Assembly (NCBI GenBank): GCA_038230835.1
Contig: JBBRMM010000010.1
Location: 57,460-121,459 of the forward strand
Origin: DASUHT01 sp038230835
GTDB taxonomy: Bacteria; Actinomycetota; Thermoleophilia; Gaiellales; JAICJC01
Direction of reading: 5' to 3'
Length of the DNA stretch: 64,000 nucleotides
Each line of letters starts with the position of its first letter. Positions within the stretch are counted from its first letter, which is position 1. The translations under genes were made by a program, and so were the position numbers. The notes beneath the pieces were generated by a model. That model made no database searches. It was not told the origin of the DNA and saw only the letters and a program-made list of their open reading frames with translations. Below, piece by piece: positions 52,013 through 60,382 of this stretch.

Positions 52013-53406
52013 CGCGGGGCCGCCATCTTGAGAGCGGTCTTGAACGGTTTGAGCGAGAACCTGGCGTGCGTCCAGATGCCGAGTCGCTGCTTTGCGAACA
52101 CGAGCTGGAGTGAGTTCTGGAGCACCTGCGCGGTCGCCGTTGCGATCGCGACGCCGATCATCCCGAAGGGGTGGACGAGCACCAGTTCCGCGCCGACGCT
52201 CAGGAAGCCGGTGGTGACGGTGATGCCCATCATCATCCGCTGATGGCCCGTCATCATCAGCGCGGTGCCCGACGATCCGGTGGCCACCGCGAACACGCGC
52301 GCGCCGCTGAGCACGGCCAGGACGGCCGCACCGCGGGCGTAGTACGACCCGTACACGAGGCCCATGATCGTCCCGCCGGCGACCACGAACACCCCCATCA
52401 CCAGCAGCGCCGGTAGGGTTGCGACGGTCGACACCGCTCGCACCGATCGCTCGAGCTGGTGCCGCTTGCCGCCGGCATGGAGTTCGGCGATGATCGGAGG
52501 CACCACCTGGCCGACGATCAGAAACGGCGTCGCCAGCAGCAGGGCGAGGCGTGAGGCCGCGCCGTAGACCGCGACGTCGGCCTGGTTCCCATACGCTCCG
52601 ACCACCCACAGGTCGACGCCGGTGCCGACCATGAAGCTGGCGATGCTCGTGATCAGAAGCGGCCACGAGACCGCGAGGATCTCGGTCATGGGGGAGTCTC
52701 CCGCTGGGCCGAGCGCCCGCACCCGTCGCCTGACCACCAGTCCGGCCACCAGGCATGAGCCGGAGGTGAGGGAGACGGTGCTGACCACGACCCAGGCCAG
52801 CGACGGGTGCGTGTCCCACAGCCAGGCACCGCCGAACACGATCAGTGAGAACGCGTTCACCAGCAGCCCGCCGAACAGCGTGGCCAGCCCGAAGTTCTGG
52901 AAACCGCGGAGCGTCTCGGCGAGGAGCCCCTGGAGTGCGCTCGCCACCAGCCAGGCGCCGGCCAGCACGAGTACCCCGCCCAAGAGGGGCGAGTGCAGCA
53001 GGTGGTGGGAGAGCAGGGTGCCCAGCCCCAGCACGAAGACCGCCGCGGAGACGAGCGACCCGATCGAGCCCAGCAGCAACACGTTGCGCACCGTGCGCCG
53101 CGCACGCCCCAGGTCGCCGGTGGCCATCGAGGCGGCCAGGAAACGGACCACCGTGCGGTCGAGCCCCATCTCGCCGATCGTGCTCCCGATCATCACCACG
53201 TTGAGCACGAGGAAGTACGCGCCCAGCTCTCGGTGTTTGAGGATGTGGGCCAGGGCGGCGTACACCACGAGCCCGAGGAACGATGCCGCCATCCGGCCGG
53301 CGAAGACCCACGCCGAGCCGCGCACGATGCGCCGGCGCAGCGGTCCTGCAGCCGACGACTGTGACGCACGGGGCCTCGACCGTGCGGGGGCGTCCGAGTC
53401 GGTCAC
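52009..53406 (-). CDS. Polysaccharide flippase, MOP superfamily (Wzx-like)
   Basis: Membrane transporter of 465 residues that would flip lipid-linked repeat units across the membrane. About twelve to fourteen hydrophobic helices are visible, beginning IVRGSAWVFAGRMAASFLGLVVYAAL, a typical Wzx helix 1. Others are GVLVLAGAWLVASALQGLLAE, ILAVSWPLLITSIASFMVGTGVDLWVVG, and VVAGGTIMGLVYGSYY. GTG 53406 overlaps the stop of the upstream sulfotransferase by 4 bp. Together with the Wzy-like genes it completes a Wzx/Wzy-dependent pathway. Confidence 0.9.
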   Translation of the reverse strand: MTDSDAPARSRPRASQSSAAGPLRRRIVRGSAWVFAGRMAASFLGLVVYAALAHILKHRELGAYFLVLNVVMIGSTIGEMGLDRTVVRFLAASMATGDLGRARRTVRNVLLLGSIGSLVSAAVFVLGLGTLLSHHLLHSPLLGGVLVLAGAWLVASALQGLLAETLRGFQNFGLATLFGGLLVNAFSLIVFGGAWLWDTHPSLAWVVVSTVSLTSGSCLVAGLVVRRRVRALGPAGDSPMTEILAVSWPLLITSIASFMVGTGVDLWVVGAYGNQADVAVYGAASRLALLLATPFLIVGQVVPPIIAELHAGGKRHQLERSVRAVSTVATLPALLVMGVFVVAGGTIMGLVYGSYYARGAAVLAVLSGARVFAVATGSSGTALMMTGHQRMMMGITVTTGFLSVGAELVLVHPFGMIGVAIATATAQVLQNSLQLVFAKQRLGIWTHARFSLKPFKTALKMAAPR

Positions 53407-54278
53407 CAGTCCAGGTCGTCTTCGTAGCCGAAGCGGACCAGCTGCTCGCCGGCCACCTGCTTGAAGGCCTCTCGGTGTGCATCGGTGAGGTGGCGTCGCC
53501 AGTCCCCGCGTTGCCCTGTGTGGAACGTGGAGCTCTTCGACGACCACACGCGATCCGCGGTCTGGCTCACCCGTTGCGGTGTGAGCTCACGCCCGACGTG
53601 CTTCGCCACCGCCGCCACGTTCGCCACCTGGGTCGCCTCGTCGCCGCCGCCAGCCGGGCCGACCAGATCCTCGAAGCGCACGACCAGGACGCTGGGATCG
53701 TCGAGCCACCCGAGGTAGCTCTCCAGCCTGACACCCATCGAGGGCAGTCCCCGGCCCAGCTCGTCGCCGTCGAATCCCCGGATCATCGCCATGATCCGGT
53801 CGTCGGTGGTGGTCAGCTGCTCGTTGAATCTCCGGTGAAGGTCGTGACTGCGCAATCCCGTCACGTACCGCTGCGCCGAGACGACGATGTCCCTCGGGTC
53901 GCGGATCACCAGCAGTCCTGCAAAGTCGAGCTCGGCCAGCAGTTCCGACAGACCGTCGATGGCCGGAAAATGGCCCGTCATGTACTGCCCCCGATTGATG
54001 CGTCCGAGCGTTCCTCGCAGCGCATCCCAATCCAACTCGGTCGCGAGCCCCGGCGTGGCGTAGTCGCCGGCCGCCCGGTGCACGCCCGAGAACATCATCC
54101 GCGGCAGCCCCTGCAGCAGCGTCGCAAGCAGGTGGGTGCCCGCCTTCGGAAAACCGTTGGCGAAGACGCGGGGACCGGGGAAGAGCACGTTGCTGCGGGC
54201 GAACGCGCGGTACGCCGGCACGACCGTGCGCTGTTTGAGCGTTCGGTGGCTGGCGAGGAACTTGGCGATCGTCGGCAT
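53403..54278 (-). CDS. Sulfotransferase family protein 3
   Basis: 291 residues from ATG 54278, which has GGAG about nine bases upstream. PAPS loop: VFANGFPKAGTHLLATLLQG. The 3'-phosphate site is LLVIRDPRDIVVSAQRYV. VLVVRFEDLVGPAGGG and the C-terminal STFHTGQRGDWRRHLTDAHREAFKQVAGEQLVRFGY match the P-loop Sulfotransfer_1 type (aryl/glycolipid-like). A longer frame upstream to 54353 is open but unneeded. It leads the sub-operon sulfotransferase 3-flippase-sulfotransferase 2. Confidence 0.88.
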   Translation of the reverse strand: MPTIAKFLASHRTLKQRTVVPAYRAFARSNVLFPGPRVFANGFPKAGTHLLATLLQGLPRMMFSGVHRAAGDYATPGLATELDWDALRGTLGRINRGQYMTGHFPAIDGLSELLAELDFAGLLVIRDPRDIVVSAQRYVTGLRSHDLHRRFNEQLTTTDDRIMAMIRGFDGDELGRGLPSMGVRLESYLGWLDDPSVLVVRFEDLVGPAGGGDEATQVANVAAVAKHVGRELTPQRVSQTADRVWSSKSSTFHTGQRGDWRRHLTDAHREAFKQVAGEQLVRFGYEDDLDW

Positions 54279-54409
54279 AGAAGGCTCCACTCGCTGTGGC
54301 GACGGGTCCAGAGACCACCGACGAGCAACGCAATTATCGGAGTGCCGACCCATCCTGTCAACCCCAGAACGCCGGTCTGGAGCGGGCGTTTGGGCGCTCA
54401 GGCAGGGTG

Positions 54410-55129
54410 CTAACCGCCGGTCAGCGCCTGGTATTCCACATACACCGCTTCGAGGGCTTCGCGGGTCGCCGCGGGGGTGTTGCTGGTGAATTCCAGCTCC
54501 GCCTTGGCCTTCAGCGCACGCCGCTCCGCGGACGGCCTCGCCACCACCGTCTCCAGCAGGTCACCCCGCTGGGCGCGGCTCTGGCGTTCGATCGCGTCGA
54601 AGCACAGGCGGACGTTCTCCTCTGAGTGGTCGAACTCCACAAACGCGCTGCCGAAGCGTGCGTTGACTCGCCGGATGACCGCCCCGAAGTCCGACGTCAC
54701 CTGCTCGAAATCGGCGGCGACGAAATGCTCGTGGTGTTGCGCGACGCTTCGATAGAAGCTGAGGTAGTTGCGCGCCGCCTGGCGCACGCCGACGTGCGGT
54801 TGCCAACGCAGATACGAAACGATCGCGTCCCGTGGTGCGCGTACGAGCACCACCGCCGGCACTCCCGCGCGGGCTGCGGCCATCACCTGCGCGGGCGCGT
54901 GGAGGTGATGTGCGACCCTGACCGGCCGGCGCTGGGCGAGCATGAACGCGTTCACCGCGAAGCTGTTCGCCGAACGGGGGAAGCCCTCGATCACGATCTC
55001 GGTCTGCGGCCCGAAGGTCAGGTCGGCGCCGTATCGCCACCGACCGAACGGCAAGTAGATGGAGGGGTGAGAGCCCAGGGAGGCCAGGCCGCTGGTCCAG
55101 ATTCTGCGGACGGTGGGCGGTGCCGTCAC
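54410..55129 (-). CDS. Sulfotransferase-like family protein 4
   Basis: Shorter protein of 239 residues with sulfotransferase-like layout. IVIEGFPRSANSFAVNAFMLAQ is the phosphosulfate loop, with Ser-Ala-Asn in place of the usual SGTT, and VVLVRAPRDAIVSYLRWQ is the 3'-phosphate site. HFVAADFEQVTSDFGAVIRRVNARFG takes the place of the RFEDL block. GTG 55129 overlaps the stop of sulfotransferase 5. Only 131 non-coding bases separate it from sulfotransferase 3. The altered loop leaves catalytic ability in some doubt. Confidence 0.78.
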   Translation of the reverse strand: MTAPPTVRRIWTSGLASLGSHPSIYLPFGRWRYGADLTFGPQTEIVIEGFPRSANSFAVNAFMLAQRRPVRVAHHLHAPAQVMAAARAGVPAVVLVRAPRDAIVSYLRWQPHVGVRQAARNYLSFYRSVAQHHEHFVAADFEQVTSDFGAVIRRVNARFGSAFVEFDHSEENVRLCFDAIERQSRAQRGDLLETVVARPSAERRALKAKAELEFTSNTPAATREALEAVYVEYQALTGG

Positions 55130-56097
55130 CAATCCTCGTCTCCGTAGAAGCTGACCGCGACCGCGGCCGTGCGCTCGCGGACGAGCTCGATCTCCTCCGG
55201 GGTGAGTCGAGAGCGCCAGCTCTTGACGTTGGCCTTGCTGTCGCGTTTGAGTTGATGTGCGCGTCCGGTTTCCGCCTCGGCGGGGTTGCTGCCGGCTGTG
55301 TGGGCGTCGAGGTAGGCTCGGATAGTCGAGTCGAACGGGACGTCGAGATGTCCGAACAGCTGCTCGAATTCCTCATGCGGCGCAACTGACAGATCCTCGT
55401 GTCGCACGAACGTCCAGTCGGGGTGATCGTGGCGATACCGGGCGACCACATGGTTGAGCGCCGACCACAGGAGAGCCGCCTGCTCGATGACCGGCCGTTG
55501 GCGACGGGCGAAGTCCTCGATCTCGTCGGCGAACGGAGCCAGCGGCCCTTCGAGAAGTCCAGGCTGACGAAAGTGCGAGAAGTCGTGCGCCCATCCCATC
55601 CGTTTGAGGCTGCTTGCGAACGCGGCCGGATGGCGGATCAGCACGACCACCTGCATGTCGAACGTGTCGGCCAGCCACGGAGCTGCAAGCAGGGCGATCG
55701 GATCCTTCACCAGCGGTCGAGCGTGCGCCGCGCGCAGCGTCCGGCAGCGCGCTGCGTCCCGGATCATCCGGCCGACATCGCGCGCGCTGCGCAGGGAGCG
55801 CAGCTCGGCGACCGTCCCGTACCGGAACTCGAGCATGCGCTGGACGTTCGCGGCGAGAGAGCCGTCCGGGTCTGTGGGGATGTAGGCGAAGTACTCGGGA
55901 AAACGGGACCCGAGAATGCCCGGCCGATGGTACGGATTGAACGGCTCCGAGATGTAGCCGATACCTGGAGCCTTCGCGAGTGTGTGGCCCACCCAGGTCG
56001 TGCCCGAGCGGTGCGAGCCCGTGATCAGGATGGGGCGCGTGGCCTCCGAGCTGGAGGTTGCGGCGCCGGCCGGCCGGTACGATCGGATCAGTTCCAT
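55126..56097 (-). CDS. Sulfotransferase family protein 5
   Basis: 323 residues. PILITGSHRSGTTWVGHTLAKAPGIGYISEPFNPYHRPGI is the PAPS loop plus acceptor-side segment. RPLVKDPIALLAAPWLAD and VVVLIRHPAAFASSLKRMGW provide the 3'-phosphate site. TFVRHEDLSVAPHEEFEQLFGHLDVPF is the C-terminal block, and AHQLKRDSKANVKSWRSRLTPEEIELV the family tail. ATG 56097 overlaps the end of sulfotransferase 6 by 10 bp. It belongs to the same minus-strand operon. Confidence 0.9.
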   Translation of the reverse strand: MELIRSYRPAGAATSSSEATRPILITGSHRSGTTWVGHTLAKAPGIGYISEPFNPYHRPGILGSRFPEYFAYIPTDPDGSLAANVQRMLEFRYGTVAELRSLRSARDVGRMIRDAARCRTLRAAHARPLVKDPIALLAAPWLADTFDMQVVVLIRHPAAFASSLKRMGWAHDFSHFRQPGLLEGPLAPFADEIEDFARRQRPVIEQAALLWSALNHVVARYRHDHPDWTFVRHEDLSVAPHEEFEQLFGHLDVPFDSTIRAYLDAHTAGSNPAEAETGRAHQLKRDSKANVKSWRSRLTPEEIELVRERTAAVAVSFYGDEDW

Positions 56098-56963
56098 CCG
56101 TAGTCAACTCCGAGCAGCTCGTACAGGCGGCGGTTCGGTTCGGCGAACTCGGCGGCGAGCTGCTCCCGGATGCCCGACTCGATGGGGGACCGGGTGGCGC
56201 TGCTCGGCGGCACTCGGAAGGCGGGCAGCGGCCGGTCGGGGAGTCCGAGGAACTCGACCACCTGGCGCACGGCCGCCGCCGGATCGGCGAAGAACTGCTC
56301 GCTGGAGAGGATCAGAAACCGGTCGCGCGGGAACACCGCGAACCAGCGCTCGAGTTGCTCTGCGTACCGCCCGCGTGCCCTGTAGGAGTGGTGGCGGTGG
56401 CTGAGGCTGCGGTAGCCGGGGTCGGCCAGCAGCCGCTCCTCCTCGCCGGCCAGCCTGGCGTCTTCGCGGTCGATCGCGTCGGCGAAGGACAGGTCCTCGG
56501 TGCCGATGGCACGCTGCAGCCCATACCCCGAGAACGCACGCTCGACCGGGTTGCGGAGCAGCACGATCAGCTTGGCGTCTGGCACCAGCGCGGCGGCGCG
56601 AGCGGCGGCGGCCGGATGCAACAGGTAGTACGGCGTCGCCTCGCCCACCACCAGGGGAGTACCGGTGGCGCGCAGGGACGCCGCGCGTACGCGCTCGGTC
56701 GGGAAGTGCGCGCGGTACCAGGATTCTCCGCGGTCGGAGTTCGAGCAGAAGTACCCGACCTCTTTGCGGTAGGCGCTCGCGATCGACGGGTGGTGCTCCA
56801 GGTACCGGAAGAGCGAAGTCGTCCCGCACCGCTGGCCGCCGAGGATCAGGAACTCCGGCAGCGGCCGGAAGCGGCTGGTCGCCCGGCGCGGTATCCGCAC
56901 CAGCGCAAATCCGCGACGGCGGATCGCGGGTGGGATGCCGTAACGGTGGACTCGACTTCTCAT
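56088..56963 (-). CDS. Sulfotransferase family protein 6 (heparan-type)
   Basis: 291 residues from ATG 56963. EFLILGGQRCGTTSLFRYLEHHPSIASAYRKEVGYFCSN resembles heparan sulfate N- and O-sulfotransferase starts (PAPS loop followed by Lys-Glu-x-x-Phe/Tyr-Phe). GEATPYYLLHPAAAARAAALVPDAKLIVLLRNPVERAFSGYG is the second diagnostic block with the 3'-phosphate site. FLILSSEQFFADPAAAVRQVVEFLGLP is the third. It is the first gene of the minus-strand operon, divergent from sulfotransferase 7. A polysaccharide acceptor is likely for this subgroup. Confidence 0.91.
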   Translation of the reverse strand: MRSRVHRYGIPPAIRRRGFALVRIPRRATSRFRPLPEFLILGGQRCGTTSLFRYLEHHPSIASAYRKEVGYFCSNSDRGESWYRAHFPTERVRAASLRATGTPLVVGEATPYYLLHPAAAARAAALVPDAKLIVLLRNPVERAFSGYGLQRAIGTEDLSFADAIDREDARLAGEEERLLADPGYRSLSHRHHSYRARGRYAEQLERWFAVFPRDRFLILSSEQFFADPAAAVRQVVEFLGLPDRPLPAFRVPPSSATRSPIESGIREQLAAEFAEPNRRLYELLGVDYGWN

Positions 56964-57133
56964 CGCAGCGTCACAGCCGGCTCTGCGGCGACCAACGAGC
57001 TGTCGGAGGATGTTCTGCTCATACGCGTCCCGCCGCAGAAGCACCCGGTGTCGACGGTATCGCCAGTATGTGTGCGCCCTGAGGAACTGTCAAGGCTGGG
57101 TGGCTCGAGCTTCCCCGACCGGGTGACTGCGGG

Positions 57134-57139
57134 TACTCT
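57134..57139 (+). promoter_or_regulatory. -10 box TACTCT before sulfotransferase 7
   Basis: TACTCT, eight bases, then ATG 57148. Confidence 0.45.
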
Positions 57140-57147
57140 TGTCGACG

Positions 57148-58113
57148 ATGACCGAGACCACGACCAAGGGACGCCTGCCGAACCTCGTGATGGTCGGACT
57201 GGGCAAGGCCGGCACCACCTCCCTCTTCTACTACCTCTCCCAGCACCCCGCCATCTGTGCGGCCGATGTCAAGGAGATTCAGTACTTTCGGCCGATCACG
57301 GACGGATACGAGGGGCTCACCTCACCCGAGGAGTACGCGGCCCACTTCTCGCACTGCTCGACCGAGGGCTACCGGCTGGAGGCGAGCCCGCAGTACTTCC
57401 ACGGAGGCGAGCGCATCATCGCCGCCATGAAGGGGTTGCTGCCCGAGCCGAAGGTCATCGTCACGCTGCGAAACCCGATCGATCGCATGTGGTCGACGTA
57501 CCGATCGGCCAAGGTGCGGCATTTCCTGCCCGGCGACCTGACGTTCGAGGCGTACGTCGAGCGGTGCGAGCAGGTCTTCCGATCCGACGAGCCCGTGACG
57601 ACCGACAACCGTCCCTTCCGCACGCTCGCCGGGGGCTTCTACGCGCCGCACGTGAAGGTCTGGCTGGACGCGTTCGGCGACGATGCGCGGATCGTCTTCT
57701 TCGAACGGCTGGCCGCCGACTCGGCGGCCGTGGTCAAGGACGTGTGCGGCTGGCTGGATGTCGACCCGGCGTGCGTGGACGGGTTCGACCTGAGCACGCA
57801 GAACGAGACACGGGCCGCGCGCAGCTTCCTCGTCCATCGCGTCGCGGTTGCGGCCAACAGCGAGCGCTTCCTCCGCAGCAGACGCCGGCTCAAGGCGCCG
57901 CTGCGCCGGTTCTACTACGCGCTCAACGGCCGCCGTGCGAGCGAGCGGATGTCCCCGGCGACCCGCCGCCACCTCGAGGAGATCTTCGCGCCGGGCAACG
58001 AGGCCCTGGCGCGCGAGCTGGCCGACCGCGGCTACCGCGACTTCCCCGACTGGGTACCCTCGCCGTCCGAGGCGGCCGAGCCGGTCGCCGGGCACAGCGA
58101 GCCCGAAGCCTGA
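57148..58113 (+). CDS. Sulfotransferase family protein 7 (heparan-type)
   Basis: 321 residues. NLVMVGLGKAGTTSLFYYLSQHPAICAADVKEIQYF is the PAPS loop followed by the KE(I)xYF block. EASPQYFHGGERIIAAMKGLLPEPKVIVTLRNPIDRMWSTY is the second block with the 3'-phosphate Arg-Asn-Pro. IVFFERLAADSAAVVKDVCGWLDVD is the third. The C-terminus MSPATRRHLEEIFAPGNEALAREL is as in glycan O-sulfotransferases. It stands alone on the plus strand, convergent with the propeller-like gene after it. Likely acts on the locus's polysaccharide. Confidence 0.91.
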   Translation: MTETTTKGRLPNLVMVGLGKAGTTSLFYYLSQHPAICAADVKEIQYFRPITDGYEGLTSPEEYAAHFSHCSTEGYRLEASPQYFHGGERIIAAMKGLLPEPKVIVTLRNPIDRMWSTYRSAKVRHFLPGDLTFEAYVERCEQVFRSDEPVTTDNRPFRTLAGGFYAPHVKVWLDAFGDDARIVFFERLAADSAAVVKDVCGWLDVDPACVDGFDLSTQNETRAARSFLVHRVAVAANSERFLRSRRRLKAPLRRFYYALNGRRASERMSPATRRHLEEIFAPGNEALARELADRGYRDFPDWVPSPSEAAEPVAGHSEPEA

Positions 58114-58135
58114 CGCCGGCGGCGCAGGCTGGAGC

Positions 58136-59146
58136 TCACTCCAGCGGCCAGATCTCCAGACCGTGGATCGCGTTGCGCATGTCCATGGTCAGGTTCACGT
58201 GCTTCACCGGCTCCGGCGCGTCGAAGCGGTAGAGCGTGACCGTCGCCGGCGACGAGCCGGCGACGAACGTGTGGTCGTCGATCACCGCGAGCCCTCGGCC
58301 GAAGCCCTGCCGTGCAAGGTCCTCCGAGAGGTCGGCATTCGCCATTTGCTCGCGGTCGTACCTGACCACGGGCCAAGAGCCCAGTTGGCGGCCGTCGCGG
58401 TCGAGGTAGGAGACACAGTCGGTGTTCGTGTGGTTGAGGAGCACTCCGGCGCGGAACGGTTGGGCGTTGTGGGTGCCGTAGGGGATGCGGGCGAACGTCT
58501 CTGGCCGGCCCTGCTCGACCGCGACCAGCCTCGCCATCGCCCGCCCGGCGACGAAGAGCGAGCCGCCCTTGGCGGAGACGCTGTTGATGTGGGTCGTGTC
58601 GCCCGGGTTCGGCCCGCCGTCCGCGGTCGGGTCGAAGCGATTGAAGAGTGGCCGCTGCGGGCGCGCGAACTTCCGCCGAAGACGGCGGGGCATGAGCCGG
58701 CGCCCGCCGACCTGCGCGAAGCGGAACGAATAGCCGTCGGTCCAGCGTCCGCTTGCGAGATCGAGCGTCAGCACCGAGTCGAAGCCGGTCGAGGTTGCGT
58801 GCAGCATCCCTCCGTCGATGCAGATCTCGTGACAGTGCTTGAGATACCGGTTGCCGAACGCCGCCTGGCGCTGGAACCCCTTGTCGAACTGGAAGATCTC
58901 GTCGCTGGCGGCCATGTAGATGAGGTCGTCGTGGAAGGCGATCCCGCGCAGACCCCGATCGCCGCCTCTTCCCGCCCAGTCGATGGACGGATCGCTCCAG
59001 TCGAGCTTCTGCTCCACGGCCCCGGTGGCCACATCGACCAGGTATGCGCCACCATGGCTCTCGCCCTTGTCGGTCGCTCGGATGACCGAGCTGACCAGCA
59101 CGCGCGGCATGCTGGAATCGGACGGAGGAGGTGCTCCCTGGATCAC
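58136..59146 (-). CDS. Hypothetical beta-propeller-like protein in the sulfotransferase cluster
   Basis: About 336 residues with repeated short strands and Gly/Asp turns (GGAYLVDVATGAVEQKLDW, GIAFHDDLIYMAASDEIFQFD, HEICIDGGMLHATSTGFDSVLTLDL, HINSVSAKGGSLFVAG, GLAVIDDHTFVAGSSPATVTLYRFD), suggesting a beta-propeller. No signal peptide or membrane helix. It resembles uncharacterised DUF4915/TIGR03032-type proteins found near sulfotransferases, but I cannot confirm the family. GTG 59146 is preferred because TATCAT lies seven bases upstream; ATG 59110 is the alternative. Confidence 0.7.
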   Translation of the reverse strand: MIQGAPPPSDSSMPRVLVSSVIRATDKGESHGGAYLVDVATGAVEQKLDWSDPSIDWAGRGGDRGLRGIAFHDDLIYMAASDEIFQFDKGFQRQAAFGNRYLKHCHEICIDGGMLHATSTGFDSVLTLDLASGRWTDGYSFRFAQVGGRRLMPRRLRRKFARPQRPLFNRFDPTADGGPNPGDTTHINSVSAKGGSLFVAGRAMARLVAVEQGRPETFARIPYGTHNAQPFRAGVLLNHTNTDCVSYLDRDGRQLGSWPVVRYDREQMANADLSEDLARQGFGRGLAVIDDHTFVAGSSPATVTLYRFDAPEPVKHVNLTMDMRNAIHGLEIWPLE

Positions 59147-59153
59147 CCGCGGC

Positions 59154-59159
59154 ATGATA
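59154..59159 (-). promoter_or_regulatory. -10 box TATCAT before the propeller-like gene
   Basis: TATCAT on the minus strand, seven bases before GTG 59146. Confidence 0.45.
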
Positions 59160-59199
59160 ACGACGGGCACCGCGCGCCGTCGGGGCTGTGTCCTGACGG

Positions 59200-59228
59200 T
59201 TGACTTTCCTCAGACGCACGGCGATAAT
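59200..59228 (+). promoter_or_regulatory. Sigma-70-type promoter TTGACT-N17-GATAAT for the epimerase
   Basis: TTGACT (59200-59205) and GATAAT (59223-59228) with a 17-base spacer, close to consensus. A leader of some 60 bases ends in GGAGGGGG, six bases before GTG 59297. Confidence 0.7.
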
Positions 59229-59296
59229 ACTTGCGGGGATCTTTGAATCATTGAATGTAATCGTGCCCGCTTGCGCAGGCTTGGAGGGGGATGGTT

Positions 59297-60295
59297 GTGA
59301 CTGCAGAATTGACCGTCGTTGCAGGTGGTGGGGGCTTCATTGGTGGCCATCTGGTCGCGGACCTGCTGAGTCAGGGCAAGCGGGTGCGGGCGGTCGACGC
59401 CAAGCCGCTCGACGAGTGGTACCAGCGCTTCGACGGTGTCGAGAACCTGCAGCTCGACCTGTCCGAGCGGGAGGCCTGCCGCGTCGCGCTGGACGGCGCC
59501 GGCCGAGTGTTCCAGCTCGCAGCCGACATGGGCGGGATGGGGTTCATCGAGAACAACAAAGCGCTCTGCATGCTGTCGGTCCTGGTCAACACCCACATGC
59601 TGATGGCCGCTCGCGAGCACGGCGTCGAGCGGTTCTTCTTCTCCTCGTCAGCCTGTGTGTACGCCGCTGGTCGTCAGACCTCGCCGGATGTCACCGCGCT
59701 GACCGAGGCGGACGCCTACCCCGCCATGCCCGAGGACGGCTACGGCTGGGAGAAGCTCTTCAGCGAGCGGATGTGCAACCACTTTCGTGAGGACTTCGGG
59801 CTCGAGACCCGCGTCGCGCGCTACCACAACGTCTACGGCCCGCATGGGACCTACGACGGCGGCCGTGAGAAGGCTCCGGCGGCGATCTGCCGCAAGGTCG
59901 TCGCGGCGAAATTGAGCGGTGACCACCGGATCGAGATCTGGGGCGACGGCGAGCAGACGCGCTCGTTCATGTACGTGGACGATTGCGTGTACGGATCCCA
60001 GCTGCTCACCCGCAGTGACGTCGTCGAGCCGATCAACATCGGCAGCTCCGAGTTGGTGACGATCAACCAGCTCGTGTCGATCGTCGAGGGGATCGCCGGC
60101 ATCACGGTCGAACGGGACTACAATCTCGACGCTCCTCAGGGCGTGCGCGGGCGAAACAGCGATAACACGCTGATCCTCGAGCGTCTTGGCTGGGAGCCCT
60201 CGATCAGCCTGCGCGACGGGCTTGAGCAGACCTACCGCTGGGTGTACGACCAGATGACCGCGGGTGGTCGGCAGTACGCGGCCGTCGCTCAATAA
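59297..60295 (+). CDS. NAD-dependent sugar epimerase, GDP-mannose 3,5-epimerase-like
   Basis: Short-chain dehydrogenase-type epimerase of 332 residues. TVVAGGGGFIGGHLVADLL is the Rossmann loop and FQLAADMGGMGFIENN is highly typical of GDP-mannose 3,5-epimerase. FFSSSACVYA and YGWEK form the Ser-Tyr-Lys catalytic set. VYGPHGTYDGGREKAPAAICRKV and IEIWGDGEQTRSFMYVDDCVYG complete the plant/bacterial GME pattern. GTG 59297 fits the Shine-Dalgarno run better than ATG 59291. It would supply GDP-L-galactose or GDP-L-gulose to the glycan pathway; this specificity is inferred from similarity. Confidence 0.9.
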   Translation: MTAELTVVAGGGGFIGGHLVADLLSQGKRVRAVDAKPLDEWYQRFDGVENLQLDLSEREACRVALDGAGRVFQLAADMGGMGFIENNKALCMLSVLVNTHMLMAAREHGVERFFFSSSACVYAAGRQTSPDVTALTEADAYPAMPEDGYGWEKLFSERMCNHFREDFGLETRVARYHNVYGPHGTYDGGREKAPAAICRKVVAAKLSGDHRIEIWGDGEQTRSFMYVDDCVYGSQLLTRSDVVEPINIGSSELVTINQLVSIVEGIAGITVERDYNLDAPQGVRGRNSDNTLILERLGWEPSISLRDGLEQTYRWVYDQMTAGGRQYAAVAQ

Positions 60296-60306
60296 TGTCC
60301 AATTAA

Positions 60307-60325
60307 CCGAACCCCGCGGGTTCGG
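60307..60325. terminator. Hairpin after the epimerase gene
   Basis: CCGAACCC and GGGTTCGG with loop CGC, a perfect 8-bp stem 11 bases after the stop. There is no T run, so termination is possible but unproven. Confidence 0.45.
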
Positions 60326-60326
60326 C

Positions 60327-60332
60327 TAGCAT
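60327..60332 (+). promoter_or_regulatory. -10 box TAGCAT upstream of the GH5 gene
   Basis: TAGCAT, 50 bases before GTG 60383. A TTG seven bases after the box opens a 19-codon frame ending at 60399, overlapping the GH5 start, similar to the arrangement at glyS. Confidence 0.35.
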
Positions 60333-60382
60333 CCTCGGCTTGGACTGGCACTCGGGACCGAGCCGCGCGAGCGTGAAGCGAC

